Notes under the pieces: generated by a model | Told to the model about the DNA's origin: nothing | What the model saw: only the letters and a program-made list of their open reading frames with translations | Databases searched by the model: none | In this document: positions 5,521 to 6,721 of the stretch, in pieces | Numbering within the stretch: position 1 is the stretch's first letter | Layout: each line of letters begins with the position of its first letter | Translations under genes and position numbers: made by a program | Assembly: GCA_027306955.1 (NCBI GenBank) | Contig: DAHUXX010000187.1 | Location: forward strand, 1-6,721 | Source of the DNA: Acetobacteraceae bacterium | GTDB taxonomy: Bacteria; Pseudomonadota; Alphaproteobacteria; Acetobacterales; Acetobacteraceae | DNA: 6,721 bases | Direction: 5' to 3'

Positions 5521-6721
5521 TCAGAGGCGGATCATGCGCGCCGCGAAGAAACCGTCCATGCCGCCGCGCCCGGGCCACAGCGCGGGGGTGGTGCGCAGGT
5601 ACCCCTCCGGCGTGCGGGCCTCGGGCAGCGCCGCCATCTCCTCCGCCGTGAACGGGTCGAGGCGCAGCGGCAGGCGCGCCAGCGCCGCCGCGATGCGCCC
5701 GGCACCCTCCTCCGGCTGCAGCGAGCACACGGCATAGACCTGCCGCCCGCCGGAGCGCAGCGCGCGGCAAGCGGCGTCCAGCAGCGCGTCCTGGGTGGCG
5801 GCGAGTGCCGCGATATCACGCGGGCGGCGCAGGTGGGGAATGTCCGGGTGGCGGCGGATGGTGCCGGTGGCGCTGCACGGCGCGTCCAGCAGCACGGCGT
5901 CCAGCGGCGCCCCGGGCGACCACGCGCGGGCGTCGGCGGCGACGAGCGTTGCGCGCAGCCTGGTGCGGGCGAGGTTCTCCGCGACACGGCCGAGGCGGGT
6001 CTCGTCGCGGTCGATCGCGATCACCTCCGCCCCCGCCGCCGCGAGCTGGAGGGTCTTGCCGCCAGGCGCGGCGCAGAGGTCGGCGATGCACTCGCCCGGC
6101 CTGGGGGCGAGCAGGCGCGCCGGCAGCGCGGCGGCGGCGTCCTGCACCCAGAAATCGCCGGCATCATAGCCGGGGAGCGAGGCGACGGCGGTGCCGGCGG
6201 GCAGGCGCAGGCTGCCAGTGGGCAGACACTCTGCGCCGGGGATCGGCGCGGCGCCGGGCTTCAGCGTGAGGTCGAGCGGCGCCTCCCTCGCGTGCGCCTT
6301 GGCGATGGCGCGTGCCTCGGCACCCCAGCTCGCCCAGAGCCAGGCCGGCGTGTCCAGCCGCGGGCCGTCGAAGCCGCCGAGCGCGTCCGGCTCCGCCGCC
6401 ACGCGGCGCAGCACGGCGTTGACCAGGCCGGCGAAGGGCGCGAAGCCCTGCGTGCGCGCCAGCGCCACGGCGGTGGAAACGGCGGCGTGCGGCGGGTCGC
6501 GCAGCACCAGCAGCGACGCGGTGCCGAGGCGCAGGATGTGGCGCACGGCCTCTGGCGGCGCGCGGCGCAGGCGCGGCTCCAGCAGCGCGTCCAGCGTGCC
6601 GAGCCGGCGCAGGGCGGCCGCCGCAAGCCGGTGCGCCGCGGCACGGTCGCGCGCATCGATCGGCGGCAGGGCGTCCAGCGCGTCATCGAGCGGGCGGCGG
6701 CGGTCCATTACCGCGGAAAGG
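5521..6721 (-). CDS. rsmB: 16S rRNA (cytosine-967-C5)-methyltransferase RsmB (5' end probably outside window)
   Basis: RsmB uses SAM to make m5C967 in 16S rRNA of the small ribosomal subunit. Numbering from the ATG at 6708 (395 residues), a NusB-like helical domain (about 1-120) includes HILRLGTASLLVL and FAGLVNAVLRR. The catalytic domain follows, with GDFWVQDAAAALPARLL, SAM motif I ADLCAAPGGKT (209-219), Asp233 in AIDRDETRLG, motif IV LLDAPCSATGT with Cys278, and motif VI YAVCSLQPEE with Cys328 as the predicted nucleophile. The C-terminus GMDGFFAARM is typical. The ATG at 6708 has no SD, and four in-frame codons upstream to the edge encode LSAV, giving LSAVMDRRRPLDDAL. This fits the usual N-terminal helix of the family, so the true start is probably about 10-20 codons beyond the window. 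The stop faces the lipoprotein gene across a hairpin. Confidence 0.95.
   Translation of the reverse strand, partial: LSAVMDRRRPLDDALDALPPIDARDRAAAHRLAAAALRRLGTLDALLEPRLRRAPPEAVRHILRLGTASLLVLRDPPHAAVSTAVALARTQGFAPFAGLVNAVLRRVAAEPDALGGFDGPRLDTPAWLWASWGAEARAIAKAHAREAPLDLTLKPGAAPIPGAECLPTGSLRLPAGTAVASLPGYDAGDFWVQDAAAALPARLLAPRPGECIADLCAAPGGKTLQLAAAGAEVIAIDRDETRLGRVAENLARTRLRATLVAADARAWSPGAPLDAVLLDAPCSATGTIRRHPDIPHLRRPRDIAALAATQDALLDAACRALRSGGRQVYAVCSLQPEEGAGRIAAALARLPLRLDPFTAEEMAALPEARTPEGYLRTTPALWPGRGGMDGFFAARMIRL

Overview
The window is very GC-rich DNA (hand counts reach 48 of 60 bases in 3361-3420) with dense, mostly minus-strand genes. The order rsmB - rpe - heparinase II/III-like gene, the NDUFAF5/BioC-like methyltransferase and the protein sequences together suggest an alphaproteobacterium, most likely of the Acetobacteraceae (Roseomonas-like). 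That placement is inference from recalled gene order and composition, not from a search.

Layout from left to right. (1) 1-1401, minus strand: a two-gene sulfur unit. A thiol dioxygenase of the cysteine / 3-mercaptopropionate dioxygenase cupin family (811-1401) is followed after 19 nt by a multi-domain rhodanese (start at 791) that runs off the left edge. (2) 1402-1501: a divergent intergenic region holding a perfect 10-bp inverted repeat that overlaps the dioxygenase ribosome binding site. (3) 1502-2296, plus strand: a class I SAM-dependent methyltransferase resembling NDUFAF5/BioC. It overlaps the next gene tail-to-tail by 8 nt. (4) 2289-4557, minus strand: rpe (ribulose-phosphate 3-epimerase) followed 7 nt later by a heparinase II/III-family gene with a GTG start. 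(5) 4558-4699: a divergent spacer with GC-rich palindromes and weak promoter-like motifs. (6) 4700-5461, plus strand: an unrecognised predicted lipoprotein gene with lower GC and atypical codons. (7) 5473-5502: a hairpin between convergent genes. (8) 5521-6721, minus strand: rsmB, the 16S rRNA m5C967 methyltransferase, probably continuing past the right edge.

The housekeeping genes are ordinary. The observations that most deserve a second look are the lipoprotein cassette that splits the minus-strand rsmB / rpe-heparinase block, the dioxygenase in which a His appears to replace the Ser of the usual outer-sphere Ser-His-Tyr triad, the possible Shine-Dalgarno-masking hairpin in front of that dioxygenase, and the rhodanese whose first domain has Asp where the catalytic Cys should be. 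No mobile element, CRISPR array, tRNA or rRNA was seen, and I see no clear evidence of a new multi-gene system.
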